The translations under genes and the position numbers were made by a program. From positions 130,089,053 to 130,153,052 of the forward strand of contig CM048552.1 of the NCBI GenBank assembly GCA_026413225.1: 64,000 nucleotides of DNA, written 5' to 3'. Under the pieces are notes generated by a model. It did not search any database, was not told the origin of the DNA, and worked only from the letters and a program-made list of their open reading frames with translations. This document shows positions 22,521 to 34,130 of the stretch, one piece after another. The stretch comes from Otis tarda (taxonomy: Eukaryota > Chordata > Aves > Otidiformes > Otididae). Position 1 is the stretch's first letter. Each line of letters starts with the position of its first letter.

Positions 22521-25500
22521 GACGAGACTGCCTTTTGTGGACAGTAGAAGTTTTGAAATTACGTGCTCTTGAAACTAGTTGACTGGCAGTGTTTTGTCAT
22601 CCTTGTCCTAAAAGTTAATATGAGTGTATTTTTTTTTTTTTAAGACAATTGCTGTTGATCCGTGGAAGATGCATCCTGAAGCTTTCGAGGCATTAGAAAT
22701 TAGGTACCATGAGTAACCTCATGGAGATGAGGAGGTACATTCAATTTGGTTGGAGTTCTTGCGTAATTGTGGGGTCAGGGCTTGAGGAGGCTGCTTCGTA
22801 TGCTGTTCTTACCAGTTAAGTAAACTGGAAGGAAATTTGTTTATCAAACGATGCAAATGTGTCTTATCTGGCGGTGAACAGCATACTTGCACTGTTTATG
22901 TTGCGAGTGAGCCTTTGGGTTCAGCTTTGACTCAGCTTTAATTTTATGCACTAGTCTTTTCTATGTTAACACACAGGCTTGAAACGTAATTTGGGCAACG
23001 CTTGTAGTTTATTTCAGTGTCGTGTATGGTAAACATGTACCCTCCAAATTTTAACTGTGATACTGAGAATGGAAAAGGAACTATAATACTTCAAAAATTA
23101 ATTCCTTTTATTTAATTTTGTGAAGGTTAAACTTTTGTAGAATCAGCCCAAACGTGTATTGCAGGAGAGGGTCCTAAAATATTTACCTTAAAAAGAATCA
23201 CTGAGCTTGACCATACATGTGATATTAATGTAAAGTAGCCTTAAATAAATATTCTTGTCAGAATGGAAGAGACCAAAGGAACAAGAGCAGAGAAAGATGA
23301 TGGTAGATTCACAATCAACAGCAAGGTAGATTTGGTATAGAAGAGTGAAAAATGATCAAACTATTAGTTGGTTTTAATTATGCATTGATAAGATCCTTGG
23401 TTGGAAAATGTCTCTAGTAGTCATGAAAGCTCCTATGCTTTCATAGGAGCTAAGCTGTTAAAATGGTTAAGAGACTGGAGCATCTGATGTATGAGGAGAG
23501 GCTGAGACTGCTCAGCCTGGAGAAGAGAAGGCTCAGGGGGTATCTTATCCTTGTGTAAAAATACCTGGTGGGGCAAGTAAAGACAGCGTAGCCAGACTCT
23601 TCTCAGCAATGTTCAGTGACAGGATGAGAGGTGGTGGCACAAACTGGGAAATTCAGTTTAAATGTAAGAAAAAATTTCAGTGTGAGTTTGTTCAAATGGT
23701 GGAACAGGTTTCCCAGAGAGATTATGAAGTCTCCATCTTTGGAGATACTCAGAACCCAACTGGACACAGCCTTGAGCAACCTGCTGTAGCTGCCCCTGCT
23801 CTGAGCAGGAGGCTTGGACTAAACAATTTCCAGAGGTACTTTCCAGCTTGAATGGTTCTATGATTTTTGAGACAGTTTTTCCAACAAATGTAAAGTGCAT
23901 ATAAAATCATTGTGGACAGCAGGGTATCCTGTAGGTCTTTGGTTCCAAGGACATTTTAATCCATCTGTCATTCACATAGGGAATGGAAGGGTGCGTTACC
24001 CTCAAAGATTCAGCATATCCAAATGTTAAGTCATTGCAGAGAGAGACCTCAGAAAAAGCTGTGATGCCATTGAAAGGCAAATGGCTAGAAGTTTTGCGAA
24101 GACCTGAATCTTAACTTCTTGACTGGTTGGCCATTCACCCTGTTTGCTTATAATCATTTGACCTTTATCCCCTTGTTCTTCACTACTCAGGAGCCAGATA
24201 GCAGCAGCTTTTGAGTCATTAGACAGACATTTTGTCCTGATGTCCATCACCTAAATGTTGTCCCCAGCCACTATGGTTTCCAGTAGGTCACAAACACTCT
24301 GGTATGATCAGGAACAGGGCAACTCCCATCAGTGGACCTGCCAGAAAGGAAGCCATGTTTACAACTGATACTCACAGCCCTTTCTACTCTCACAGCTAAA
24401 GGAGGAGCCCAGGGGCAGAACGCAAGTGAAAACTGCAGATACAATAGGTATGCTTGCACTGCTTTGTAATGACATAGGTTAACTTCCTTGCATAGATGTT
24501 TTTGTAGCTTGCACTTTTTGGAGTCAAGCAGGCAAATGGTAAAAATACATTGTAAGCAATAGGGTTTCTGACCTTAATTAGTGATTTAAGTTAGATCAGA
24601 TTTGATACACCAGAAACAGACTATACCCTGTATATAAAAGTTTACAGCTCGATTGTTCACGGTCCTGTGAACAGAGCCCTTAGCTTCTGGCTCTAATTTT
24701 ACTTGTCATACAGTATTTCTTCGTATTTTTCTCTCGAGCTTGTTTTAGTGTCACTCAGCAGTAGGTACCATGCTGTATCTGACTTTGCCCTCACAAAAAC
24801 AAATGAGGCTGGTGGCTTTTGCTGAACGTCCTCTTAAAATTATACCTAGCAGTCATGGAGTCGGTTCTGAAGATAAATTATGGTAATGTCTTACTTGGAC
24901 ACTCGAGTATCACGTTGGCTATTACGATGTTACAATCAGGTTCCATCTAGGTAGTTTTAAAAACAGTTAGTGTGCCCTTCAAGCCATGAAAAATTGGTAC
25001 AGCTGTAAGTCAGTATGGCTGATAATGTTTGTATCCATCTCACTGATAATTTACATGTGAATAAATTGTAAAAATTAGTAAAGAGCCGTTTTTAGTCACA
25101 GTTCCTTCCTATTGTGTCTTATTTAGATCCCTTTCCAAGTAATGTCAGCATGCTTAGCAAACACCAGTGTGCCAGGTAACGCTGCCAGATTTCTCAGGCT
25201 CTAGCTCCACTATTGCCAACAGCCCTAGGTTACAAGATGCTAAGTTGGGGGTCATCAGCTTTGTGTTGACTGGTTTGAAGGCCTTTAGGGAAAGATGTGT
25301 TTGCTTATTGATCTACAATGAAATTATTTTATCATCCAGGTACATTTTGCTTTTTTTTAACAGTAGCAATTTGTCAAACTTGATGAACCCATCAGCTGGT
25401 GATGAGTGGTCATTTTGAGTTGAATCAAAGTTACTTCACTGTACAGTAAACATACTGAGCCTGCTGAACCGATCTGTTCATGTTTTTCCTATGCAGCCAC

Positions 25501-26315
25501 AGTTATGAATGGAAATTAGAGGCTGGGTAGGAAAGGAAGTGGGAGGGGTTGTTCTAATTTCTGCCAGAATTGTTTTCTGTTAATATATTTTCATGGAAAT
25601 TGTACAAATAATTCTTCTGTCTTTTAGCTTCTGTTTGAAACTTGTCTATAAAAAGAAAATACCTTCATCTTATCCAAGGATCTAAAGTCTTCCATAACTT
25701 TTTTCTATTTTAGTTACTAATAATATTGCACATGCACCAATACTTGCCTGCAATCATTTGTTTAAAAAGGAATGACTAAGGAGGATTAACAAGATTGTTC
25801 GTAACAGTAGTTACTTTGTAACTATGGTAGCTGTTAACTTACTGAAAGGAAGAGCTGGAAAACAGATGTTTTCATTTTAGCTGGCTGTGGTCCACCTTTG
25901 ATGGTAACTACACAGAAACAGGAGTTTGGTGTAGTTAAATGCAAAAACTTGCACATGTGATTCTGAGGCAGTTCTTGTAATACTACTATCCACTAAGCCA
26001 TTTGTGAGATCCAGGAGAAATTAATTACCTTTATTAGTAACATCTCAGCTATTAATCAAAGCAACCCATGGGATGTATCGAAGACTACACGCGTTTTTTT
26101 TTTTTTAAATGTGGATTTCAAAAGAACAGAAACACTCAAATATTTAGTATTCTTGTTTTCATGCTGCTTGTGTCACCACTAAAACTGCCCCTGAGAAGAA
26201 TTGCAGAGGACAGAGAGCTCCATAGTATGTTGACAGCAAGGAGTTTTGGCAAATACGTATTTCCATCAGTAGCTGAAAAAGGAGTGGTGGGGTAAGTTCC
26301 TCTGTTTTCCATGTG
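22521..26315. other. Intergenic region upstream of ZFX
   Basis: Apart from the CR1 at 23463 I see no gene. Contents: AT-rich DNA, a perfect 10-bp inverted repeat at 23428-23451 with a competing hairpin, and a T run near 26094. Open frames here are short and without recognisable motifs. Confidence 0.6.
23463..23868 (+). repeat. CR1 LINE, 3' part, diverged
   Basis: Begins in the segment GAGGAGAGGCTGAGACTGCT / CAGCCTGGAGAAGAGAAGG and ends with AATGGTTCTATGATTTT, the usual CR1 3' end in plus orientation. It is 5' truncated and more diverged than the copies at 26.3 and 29.1 kb. The open frame within it is not a gene. Confidence 0.9.
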
Positions 26316-27486
26316 ACAAAGAGGGTGATGAGGGAAGAAGAACTGATGTCATCTGCCTGGACTTGTGCAAAGCATTTGACACTGTCCCGCATGACATCTT
26401 TGTCTCTGAACTGGAGAGACATGGATTTGATGGATGGCCCACTCAGTGGATAAGGAATTCGCTGGATGGTTGCATTCAAAGAGTTGTGGTCAATGGCTTG
26501 ATGTCCAAGTGGAGATGAGTGACAAGTGGTGTTCCTCAGGAGCTGGTATTGGGATTGGCTCTGTTTAACTTCTTTGTCAACAACATGGACAGTGGGATAG
26601 CATGCACCCTCAGCACCCTTGCCAACGACACCAAGCTGTGTGGGGAAGGGATGCCATCCAGAGGGACCTTAACAGACTGGAGAGGTGGGCCAGCGCAGAC
26701 CTTACGAAGTTCAACCAGGCCAAGTGCAAGGTCCTGCACATGGGTTGGGGCAACTCCCAAGCACAAATACAGGCTGGGCAGAGAATGGATTGAGAGCAGC
26801 CCTGAGGTGAAGGACTTGGATGTGCTGGTGGACAAGAAGCTCAACAAGAGCCGGCAGTGTGTGCTTGCAGCCCAGAAGGCCAAAGGCATCCTGGGCTGCA
26901 TCAAAAGAAGCGTGGCCAGCAGGTTGAGGGAGGTGATTCTCCCCCTCTACTCTGCCCTTGTGAGACCCCCTCCTGCGTTCAGCTCTGGAGCCCCCAACAT
27001 AAGAAGGACATGGATCTGTTGGAGCGAGTGCAGAGGAGGGCCACGAAGATGATCTGAGGGCTGGAGCACCTCTCCTGTGAGGACAGGCTGAGAGAGCTGG
27101 GGCTGTTCAGCCTGCAGAAGAGAAGGCTTCAGGGAGACCTTATTGTGCCCTTCCAATACCTAAAGGGCGCCTACAAGAAAGCTGGAGAGGGACTTTTGAC
27201 TGGGCACGTAGCAATAGGACAAAGGGTAATGACTTTAAACTGAAAGAAGGTTGATTTAGATTAGATATAAGGAAGAAATTCTTTCACTGTGAGGGTGGCA
27301 AGGCACTGGAACAGGTTGCCCAGAGAAGCTGTGGATGCCTCATCCCTTGAAGCATTCAAGGCCAGGTTGGATGGGGCTTGGAGCGACCTGGTCTAGGGGA
27401 AGGTGTCCCTGCCCATGGTAGGAGGCTTGGAACTAGATAATCTTTAAGGTCCTTCCAACCCAAACCCATCTATGATTCTGTGATAA
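26316..27486 (+). repeat. CR1 LINE with remnants of reverse transcriptase
   Basis: A 5'-truncated CR1 of about 1.17 kb in plus orientation. The translated pieces look like the C-terminal part of the CR1 ORF2 reverse transcriptase (AKHLTL / TLANDTKLCG / [11 protein letters not shown] / KDLDVLVDKKLN), but across shifted frames with stops, so it is dead. It ends with the CR1 3' tail near ATCTATGATTCTGTGAT. About 24 bp seem missing near 26645 compared with other copies. Confidence 0.95.
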
Positions 27487-28139
27487 AAACAGAAAAATGT
27501 ATTTGTAGTTCATGAAGATTAAACAAAGCAGTTTTCAGTCTATAGACGACTCTGCAAGGTTTAAAGCGTGAACTTTTGCTGCAATAGGTTTGCCAGGAAA
27601 GTCAGTTATTTAATTAGAATTAATTTACTCAGGAAGAAAGGAGTGTGGCGTGGAGCATGTCAACCAAAGTGGTGTTTTGTGGTATAAGCTACAACTGTAC
27701 TAAAAGCATTTTTCATTCATTATTTGGGACAGTGCACTGAAAAGGAATCCTTGTAAAATACATACCAAAGTGAGGGAAGTACGAGGGATAAGCAGTCTAT
27801 TGATACTGTATAATCTGCAGCTCCAGATAACCCTGGAGTCTTAGAAGTGAATGTAACAAAGGAGAGGTGGTCAGACCAAAAGTCTGTTAGACCTCATAAG
27901 CTGTTTCTGGACAGCAATTAGTAGGAAATGCCTAGTGAGAAGTACAGGTATAGGGAAAATGTAGACTGGTACATGCCTCAAAATATACTCCTGCTTGCCT
28001 TTGTCAGCAGAGGAGGTGGCTGGTCTCTTTACAATAACAAATGTAAATCTCAAAAAGCTTGAGCCCTTTCAGAAAGAGTGATATCAAGGCCAGTCCCCAT
28101 TTGTCTCAGCAGGATGAGTCAGGTACTAATAAGCCAGCC

Positions 28140-28960
28140 CATCATGTTAAAGTCAATCCTCAGCAAAATAATGGAAAACACAGGATTTCTTTGATAAAGA
28201 ATAAAAGGGCAGGAATATAACTAATACCAGTAAGCGTGGCTTAAGGGAAAAAGTTTTTGGCAAAAACACTGTGCTTCGTTGCTTGAGTAGGTGAGAAGCT
28301 TCAGCACAAAATTAGTTGTGTAGATGGAGTAGACTTTGGTAATGTCCTTCATGCTACACACCAGTGAGTCTCGCTTAGTTTCAATTAAATGGCTTAAAAG
28401 CTGATGGATGACTGACAGATCCGAAGAAATAAGTTACAACAATAACCAAGAAGCTGGGTTGTTCGCAGATTTACGTCATCTGGCCCGACACTTCCATCCG
28501 TGGTCTAGAAGTCATCACAGTGTTGCCACCAATTTTATTTGTGGCTGTGACAAAGATGTTGGTGTGGAAAAAGACAATAATGCAGAACAATCACACAGAC
28601 TGGATTACTTTGCAAATTGAAACACTTAAATAAATTATGTCTTAATGTGTCCAAATGCAAAATTATGTATCTAGGATTAATGAATGCAAATCATGTGCCT
28701 AGGATATATTACCGACTCCTGGAAAGCAGAGACTTTAGAGAAAATTCAAGAGGGACAATCACAAGACACCTCGAAAAGACTCTGGTATACACATGGGACA
28801 AAAAGGGCTAGTGCTGTTTGGGGGTGATAACAGTGGAGTAGAAAATAGAAATAAGATGAGTTTATATCTGCTGTGTTCCTTTTTTTAAATAGACCAAAAA
28901 CTGGAGATGCCACAGAGAATCATAAAAGGATTTGGAGGCTTAAAAAGTCTATAGCTGTTT
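28140..28960 (+). repeat. Possible old, decayed LINE
   Basis: A fragment around 28617-28690 translates as LNVSKCKIMYLG, resembling the reverse-transcriptase tail motif of CR1-type LINEs (compare KCKVLHMG in the copy at 26.3 kb). The flanking 300-500 bp have the same moderately GC-rich, frame-broken character. No CR1 3' tail is seen and the borders are uncertain. It may be an older CR1 subfamily. Confidence 0.4.
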
Positions 28961-29065
28961 AATAACAATAGGAACAAAAAAAAAAAGACACAAGTGAATT
29001 ATATAGTGTTTACCTGGTAATGGAAAATCATTTTAGTTTAGAGAAAGGCATAACTGAAATTAAAA

Positions 29066-29958
29066 AATGGTTGCCCTCAGCAAGTTCACGGACAACATCA
29101 AGCTGGAGGGGAGGGATGCCATCCAGAGGGACGTTGACAGGCTGGAGAGGTCGGCCCATGCAAACCTCGTGAAGTTCAACAAGGCCAAGAGCAAGGTCCT
29201 GCACATGGGTTGGGGCAACTCCCAGTATCAATACAGGCTGAGGGATGACAGGATTAAGAGCAACCCTGAGGAGAAAGACCTGGGGGTACTGGTGGATGAA
29301 AAGCTAGACATGAGCTGACAATGTGCGCTCACAACCCAGAAAGCCAACTGTATCCTGGGCTGCATCAAAAGAAGCGTGGCCAGCGGGTTGAGGGAGGTGA
29401 TTCTGCCCCTTTGCTCTGGTGAGGCCCCACCTGGAGTACTGCATCGGGCTCTGGAGCCACCAGCATCAGAAGGACATGAATCTGTTGGAGAGGGTCCAGA
29501 GAAGGGCCATGAAGATGATCAGAGGGCTGGAGCACTTCTATAAGGACAGGCTGAGAGAGTTGGGACTGTTCAGCCTGGGGAAGAGAAGGCCCCAGGGAGA
29601 CCTTATTGTGGCTTTCCAGTACCTAAAGGGAGCCCCCTTTTTAGGGGGCTCCTATGAGAAAGGGTGGAAAGAAGCTCTTTAGCAGGGCCTGTAGCAATAG
29701 GGCAAGGGGTAATGGTTTTAAAATAGGAGGTAGATTCAGACTGGATATAAGGAAGAAATTTTTTTTACAATGAGGGTGGTGGAACACTGGAACAGGTTGC
29801 CCAGAGATGGTAGATGCCCCATCCCTGGAAACATTCAAGGCCAGGTTGAATGAGGCTCTGGCCAACCTGATCTGATTGGAGATGTCCCCTGCTCCTTGCA
29901 GGGAGTTTGGACTAGATGACATTTTAAGGTCTCTTCCAACCCAAACTATTCTATGAAA
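29066..29958 (+). repeat. CR1 LINE, 5' truncated
   Basis: Plus-oriented CR1 of about 0.9 kb with fragments of the reverse-transcriptase C-terminus ([32 protein letters not shown]). It ends in the classic CR1 3' tail (CTTCCAACCCAAACTATTCT). Stops and frame changes show it is inactive. Confidence 0.95.
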
Positions 29959-30285
29959 TTGATAGCCAGAAGTTTAAACAAAAGGGATTAAATTAAAAAA
30001 CTTAGACTTGACTGTCTAAATGGTAAAAGCACGAGCAAAACACGAGGGACATCCTCCTCTTGATGTCTTCAGCTCAAGATTGGATGGCTTTTTGGCTTTT
30101 TTTGCCTGAGTCAAGGTCCTTTGATTCACAATGAAGTGAATTAAATTTAACGGTTTATACCATAGACAAATTCATATTAGGCCACCTGTGGCAATTCTCC
30201 CTGCCCTTTCAGAAGTGGAAGGAAGTACATGTATCTGGAAGAATATAATTTCTTGCAGTAATATTTTTTAGTATTCTGATGTTTT

Positions 30286-32100
30286 CTATTTAAGAATAGT
30301 TTCAGATCTTTCCTTTTGCTCTGTCAAGACATGCCCAGGTCTAGTTGCTCTGTAGTAAACAGTAAGACCTTGCCCCTTTTTGTAGTCTCCATAGTGCTGT
30401 TCAGAATTTCTAAAGGATTGTCCAGATATTAATTTGCTTTTGTAAGTTAAACAAATGTAATTATCTAATACAAACCTGTGGGCACACTTAATTCTGTGGA
30501 GTCCTCTAGTGTCCATGCTCTCTCTGGTGCTTGCACTTGGCCAGCGGTGTCTGTTTCTTCCCTCTCTCCAGTCTCGGATATTACAGGATTGATATTTCTA
30601 AATATTGCCAGGACTTTTACTGGCAGATTAAGACCCTATTCCTGTTTTTCTTTGCTGACTGCTTTAGGAAAGGGTCTTTCTGTGGCCACCACAAGAGAAT
30701 ATTGCCACCAGGTTGAAATCACCAGCCATTCATTATCTCCTGGCAACCACTTGGTCCTTCACCAAAAATGTGCCAGGCTAGATGTCTCAAGGGTTTCCAT
30801 GCAGGACCTGGAAACATCTAGTGAAGAATGGGCTGCGACCCACAGAAGGAAATGCGTCGGAGATAATTTGATCCCAGCCACCATGCCCGAAATGGATCTG
30901 AAGAGGAGGTTATTCAACTCCTTTTACTTGGGGCAAAAATCCTGCCAAGAAAAGTTGCTGGAACCTCCCAAAGTAGTGCTCGTTATTACTGTCTGCTGTG
31001 ATGTAGGCATGTGGCTATGCACAAAATCTCATTGGATGAAGTGAAGTCCCTTGAAACTGCCTACAGAAAAGTGGAGATAGCTCAAGTCATCTGGAATTAA
31101 CAGGATGTTTTATCCATGGTGTGAAGCATTGAATCATATGGCCAAGGAACCAATGTCATCAAATCCACCAAAATCACAGCATAGGACAGATGCAGTCAGA
31201 CAAAAAAGACACAAGATACTTCAAGGTGTGAAGCGATGTTATGAGGAGCCAGGGCTTGGCATTCCTGCCAGGAATATACTGATTCATATATATTCCTGCC
31301 ATACTGATTCGTGTAGGAGATCACAAGCCTATGTAACTGCGCAGGTCTCACTGTGCAGATGTGATCCATAGGCATCAAAGGGCAAGTGTTTTACCACCTT
31401 GACCTGTCCCAAGGCATGGTTCACACAGTTTGACTTTGGCACTAAATCAGTCACAGGCTGCTCACAAGTAGAGGCTTCCCTGTTCTCCAGGTGGCTCTGT
31501 TAGTTATCTGCCTTATCAAAGACAGAATAAAATCAGCACGAAACTCCAGGACAGTCACCTGCCATATCTTCTAGCTTCAGCAACTAGCAGTCCTCCTGGG
31601 TTTGCTGCGTGACCTGCTTCCACCAAGCAATAGCCTCACCATGGAGCTGGAGCACCAGCTGAATGCTGTGGCTTGGTGTACTGCCCGTCACCCTCCCCTG
31701 GGAGGCTGTGAAATGTCTTTGACCCACCTGTCCATGCTTTGTAATCATCATTGCTCGTCAGGGTGCTCCCTGGAGAGACATGAAGAGAGAACTGGTTTGG
31801 CATTGGTGGGAAGCTTCGCATAGCTTCTGGGAAACAAGGCTTGGAAGGCACAACCTGGGCTGGAAAGATGCCCAGGCTGTCACAGTGCCTGGGTTTCAGG
31901 TAGCATCTGGCTTGATGTTTCTCAGGACAAATGGCTGGGCCACTGAGGTGGGCACTTTGCAGCCCATACCAACATGTGCAGCATGAAACTACCAACTTGC
32001 TTCAGCGCGTGATGCTGAGGGACAGAAGTGCCAAAGGCACTTGGGGATACTGAGTCCTGCCGTAGTATAGCTCAGTACTCACCTCCAAGATCAGAAGTGC
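30286..32100. other. Unidentified higher-GC intergenic block
   Basis: Between CR1 copies lies about 1.8 kb with clearly higher GC than its AT-rich surroundings. It includes a 188-codon plus-strand open frame (30478-31044) and smaller frames on both strands (31105-31371 plus, 31636-31995 minus). No domain, signal peptide or known repeat motif is recognisable. A near-duplicate of ATTCCTGCCA with ATACTGATTC occurs at about 31260-31315. It could be an old retroelement or pseudogene. I do not assign a function. Confidence 0.3.
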
Positions 32101-32907
32101 CCTCCTGTTTTATTCAGCAGCGTGGCTGAATTTGACAATGTCTGTCAGTCTCCAAATCTAGCACAAATTCAGACAACCAAAGTTGTGATGCTGACTGAAC
32201 TGCCTGTGCATACAGGCAGCCAAAATGCTTGGGAGCCAAAGGCTTGAGTGCAAAGGAAGATGAAAGAAACTGTAAGAGAGAAATATTTTCTTTTGATGAG
32301 AAAATTAGTTGCAATGAGTTAAGTAATGAAAAAAGATTGATGTGAACAATCGTTTATTAGTACACAAAATTATGTTGAAGAAAATGCCATTAAAAATGCT
32401 TATCAAAAAGCCAGTGTCTTTCAGAGAAGGTTTTCATGGCATTATAAAACATAATTTTCCCAAGTTCCAACATAGACATTGCTGGAATCTGTGTAATGCT
32501 GAGAAATAAGGTATCAATCAGAGGAAAATCTATGAAAAAGCACAGTAACATGTTCATTTGGAGGAAGTTCACCATGATAAGGCTGGGATATTGAGTAACA
32601 TAGGAGTGGGAGGTACACAGGCTGAACAATCTGAGATATCCTGTTTGTCAGCGTTGCTTCTGATCTCAAAAATGGACTCAGATTTGGACAGAGCTTCTAA
32701 AGGGTCGTACTTATTAAAAAAGAGTAATTAAAAATATTTTTTAAATTGCCAGCCTGCTGACTGACATGTTTTTAATTCAAATATTATTGTGCATCTTAGA
32801 GAACTGTATCCAATGTAAAGAACATCCTGGTGGAAGCTCTGGCTGTGCTTGGACTTAGAAGAATGCAGAAGGCTCGTGTTCAGTCTGCTGTGCTGTGCTG
32901 TGCTATC

Positions 32908-33095
32908 CAAGAATCTTAGAATAGTTCAGGTTGGAAGGGACCTTCAAAGGCCATCTAGTCCAACCCCCCTGCAAGGAGCAGGGGCATCTCCAACCAGATC
33001 AGGTTGCTCAGAGCTCCGTCCAACCCAACCTTGAATGTTTCCAGGGATGGGGCATCCACCACCTCTCTGGGCAACTTGTTCCAGTGTTCCACCAC
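32908..33095 (-). repeat. CR1 LINE, 3' half, split by an LTR
   Basis: Antisense CR1 3' end from AGAATCTTAGAATAGTTCAG to TGTTCCACCAC. The element resumes at 33549 in register with the intact copy at 63503, so the two pieces were one CR1 before the LTR at 33096-33542 inserted. Confidence 0.93.
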
Positions 33096-33542
33096 TGTTG
33101 GAGTATCAGGGACACTTAGTGAACAATCCAGACCGAATGGAATTGTTATGTTTGTGAGCAGCAGGCCTCAAGGACATCACTGAAGCCGCTTGTGAGAAAG
33201 TAATGAAGCTTCCTGTGAGAAAGTACTGAAGCCACCTGTGAGAAAGTAATGAGGCCGCCTGTGAGAAAGTAAACGAAGCAACCTTGAGGAAGATCGTAAA
33301 TAACTTTGAGAAAGTGAAAACATGAAAAGTACAGGACTTTCCAGGTTAACGGACTTTCCAGGTTAACTAGCTGCAAGTAGGAGGGATATGCAAATATAAC
33401 TATTGGAGCTTAAGCCAATCACACAATGACTAGTAGGCATATTTTATCTTAGCAATATAAATATGGGCATCCGGGACTAATAAATGGAACTACGCTTAAT
33501 ACTCATATTGGGTTTTTGTCGTACGTTCCTCCGTCGCTCGCA
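33096..33542 (+). mobile_element. Solo endogenous-retrovirus LTR
   Basis: A 447-bp block starts TGTTGG, ends CTCGCA and is flanked on both sides by CACCAC (33090-33095 and 33543-33548). This is a perfect 6-bp target-site duplication within CR1. Plus orientation is set by TATAAATA at 33456-33463 and AATAAA at 33479-33484. U3 holds four copies of a 22-24 bp unit with core GTGAGAAAGTA (starts 33192, 33214, 33238, 33261). It also holds an exact 17-bp tandem, GGACTTTCCAGGTTAAC (33334-33350, 33351-33367), which contains a kappaB-like site. No internal retroviral genes remain, so it arose by LTR-LTR recombination. The 6-bp duplication fits class II (alpha/beta-like) elements; the family name is unknown to me. 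Confidence 0.88.
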
Positions 33543-33548
33543 CACCAC

Positions 33549-34130
33549 CCTTGCTGTAAAAAAAATTATTCCTTATATCTAGTCTAAATGTACCTCCTTC
33601 TATTTTAAAACCGCTACCCCTAGTCCTATCACAGCAGGCCCTGCTATAGAGTTTATCCCCATCTTTCCCGTAGGCCCACTTTAGGTACTGGAAGACCATT
33701 ATAAGGTCTCCCTGGAGCCTCCTCTTCTCCAGGCTGAACAGCCCCAACTCTCTCAGCCTGTTTTCATAGGAGAGGTGCTCCAGCCCTCTGATTATCTTTG
33801 TGGCCTCCTCTGGACCCTCTCCAACTGGTCCATGTCCTTCTTACGTTGGTAGCTCCAGAACTGGACACAGTACTCCAGGTGGGGTCTCACTAGGGCAGAG
33901 TAGAGGGGCAGAATCACCTCCCTTGACCTGCTGGCCACGCTTCTTTTGATGCAGCCCAGGATACAGTTGTCTTTCTGGGCTGTGAATGCACATTGCCGGC
34001 TCATGTCTAGCTTTTCATCCACCAGTACCCCCAGGTCTTTCTCCTCAAGGTTGTTCTCAATCCTTTCATCCCCCCAGCCTGTATTGATACTGGGAGTTGC
34101 CTCAACCCAGGTGCAAGACCTTGCACTTAA
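33549..34130 (-). repeat. CR1 LINE, 5' portion of the split copy
   Basis: Antisense continuation of the CR1 interrupted at 33096. On the minus strand it shows reverse-transcriptase tail fragments ([30 protein letters not shown]) broken by stops. It ends at the CTTGCACTT segment near 34130. Confidence 0.93.

Noticed and set aside
26519-27052. 177-codon open frame with reverse-transcriptase-like text
   Set aside because: It is part of a dead, 5'-truncated CR1. The full domain needs several frames and contains stops.
30531-31044. Secreted or membrane protein gene
   Set aside because: Hydrophobic stretches in the translation are not supported by a start context, splice sites, a second exon or any recognised family.
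33146-33376. 76-codon minus-strand open frame inside the LTR
   Set aside because: It is produced by the tandem repeats of U3, antisense to the element, with no retroviral protein similarity.
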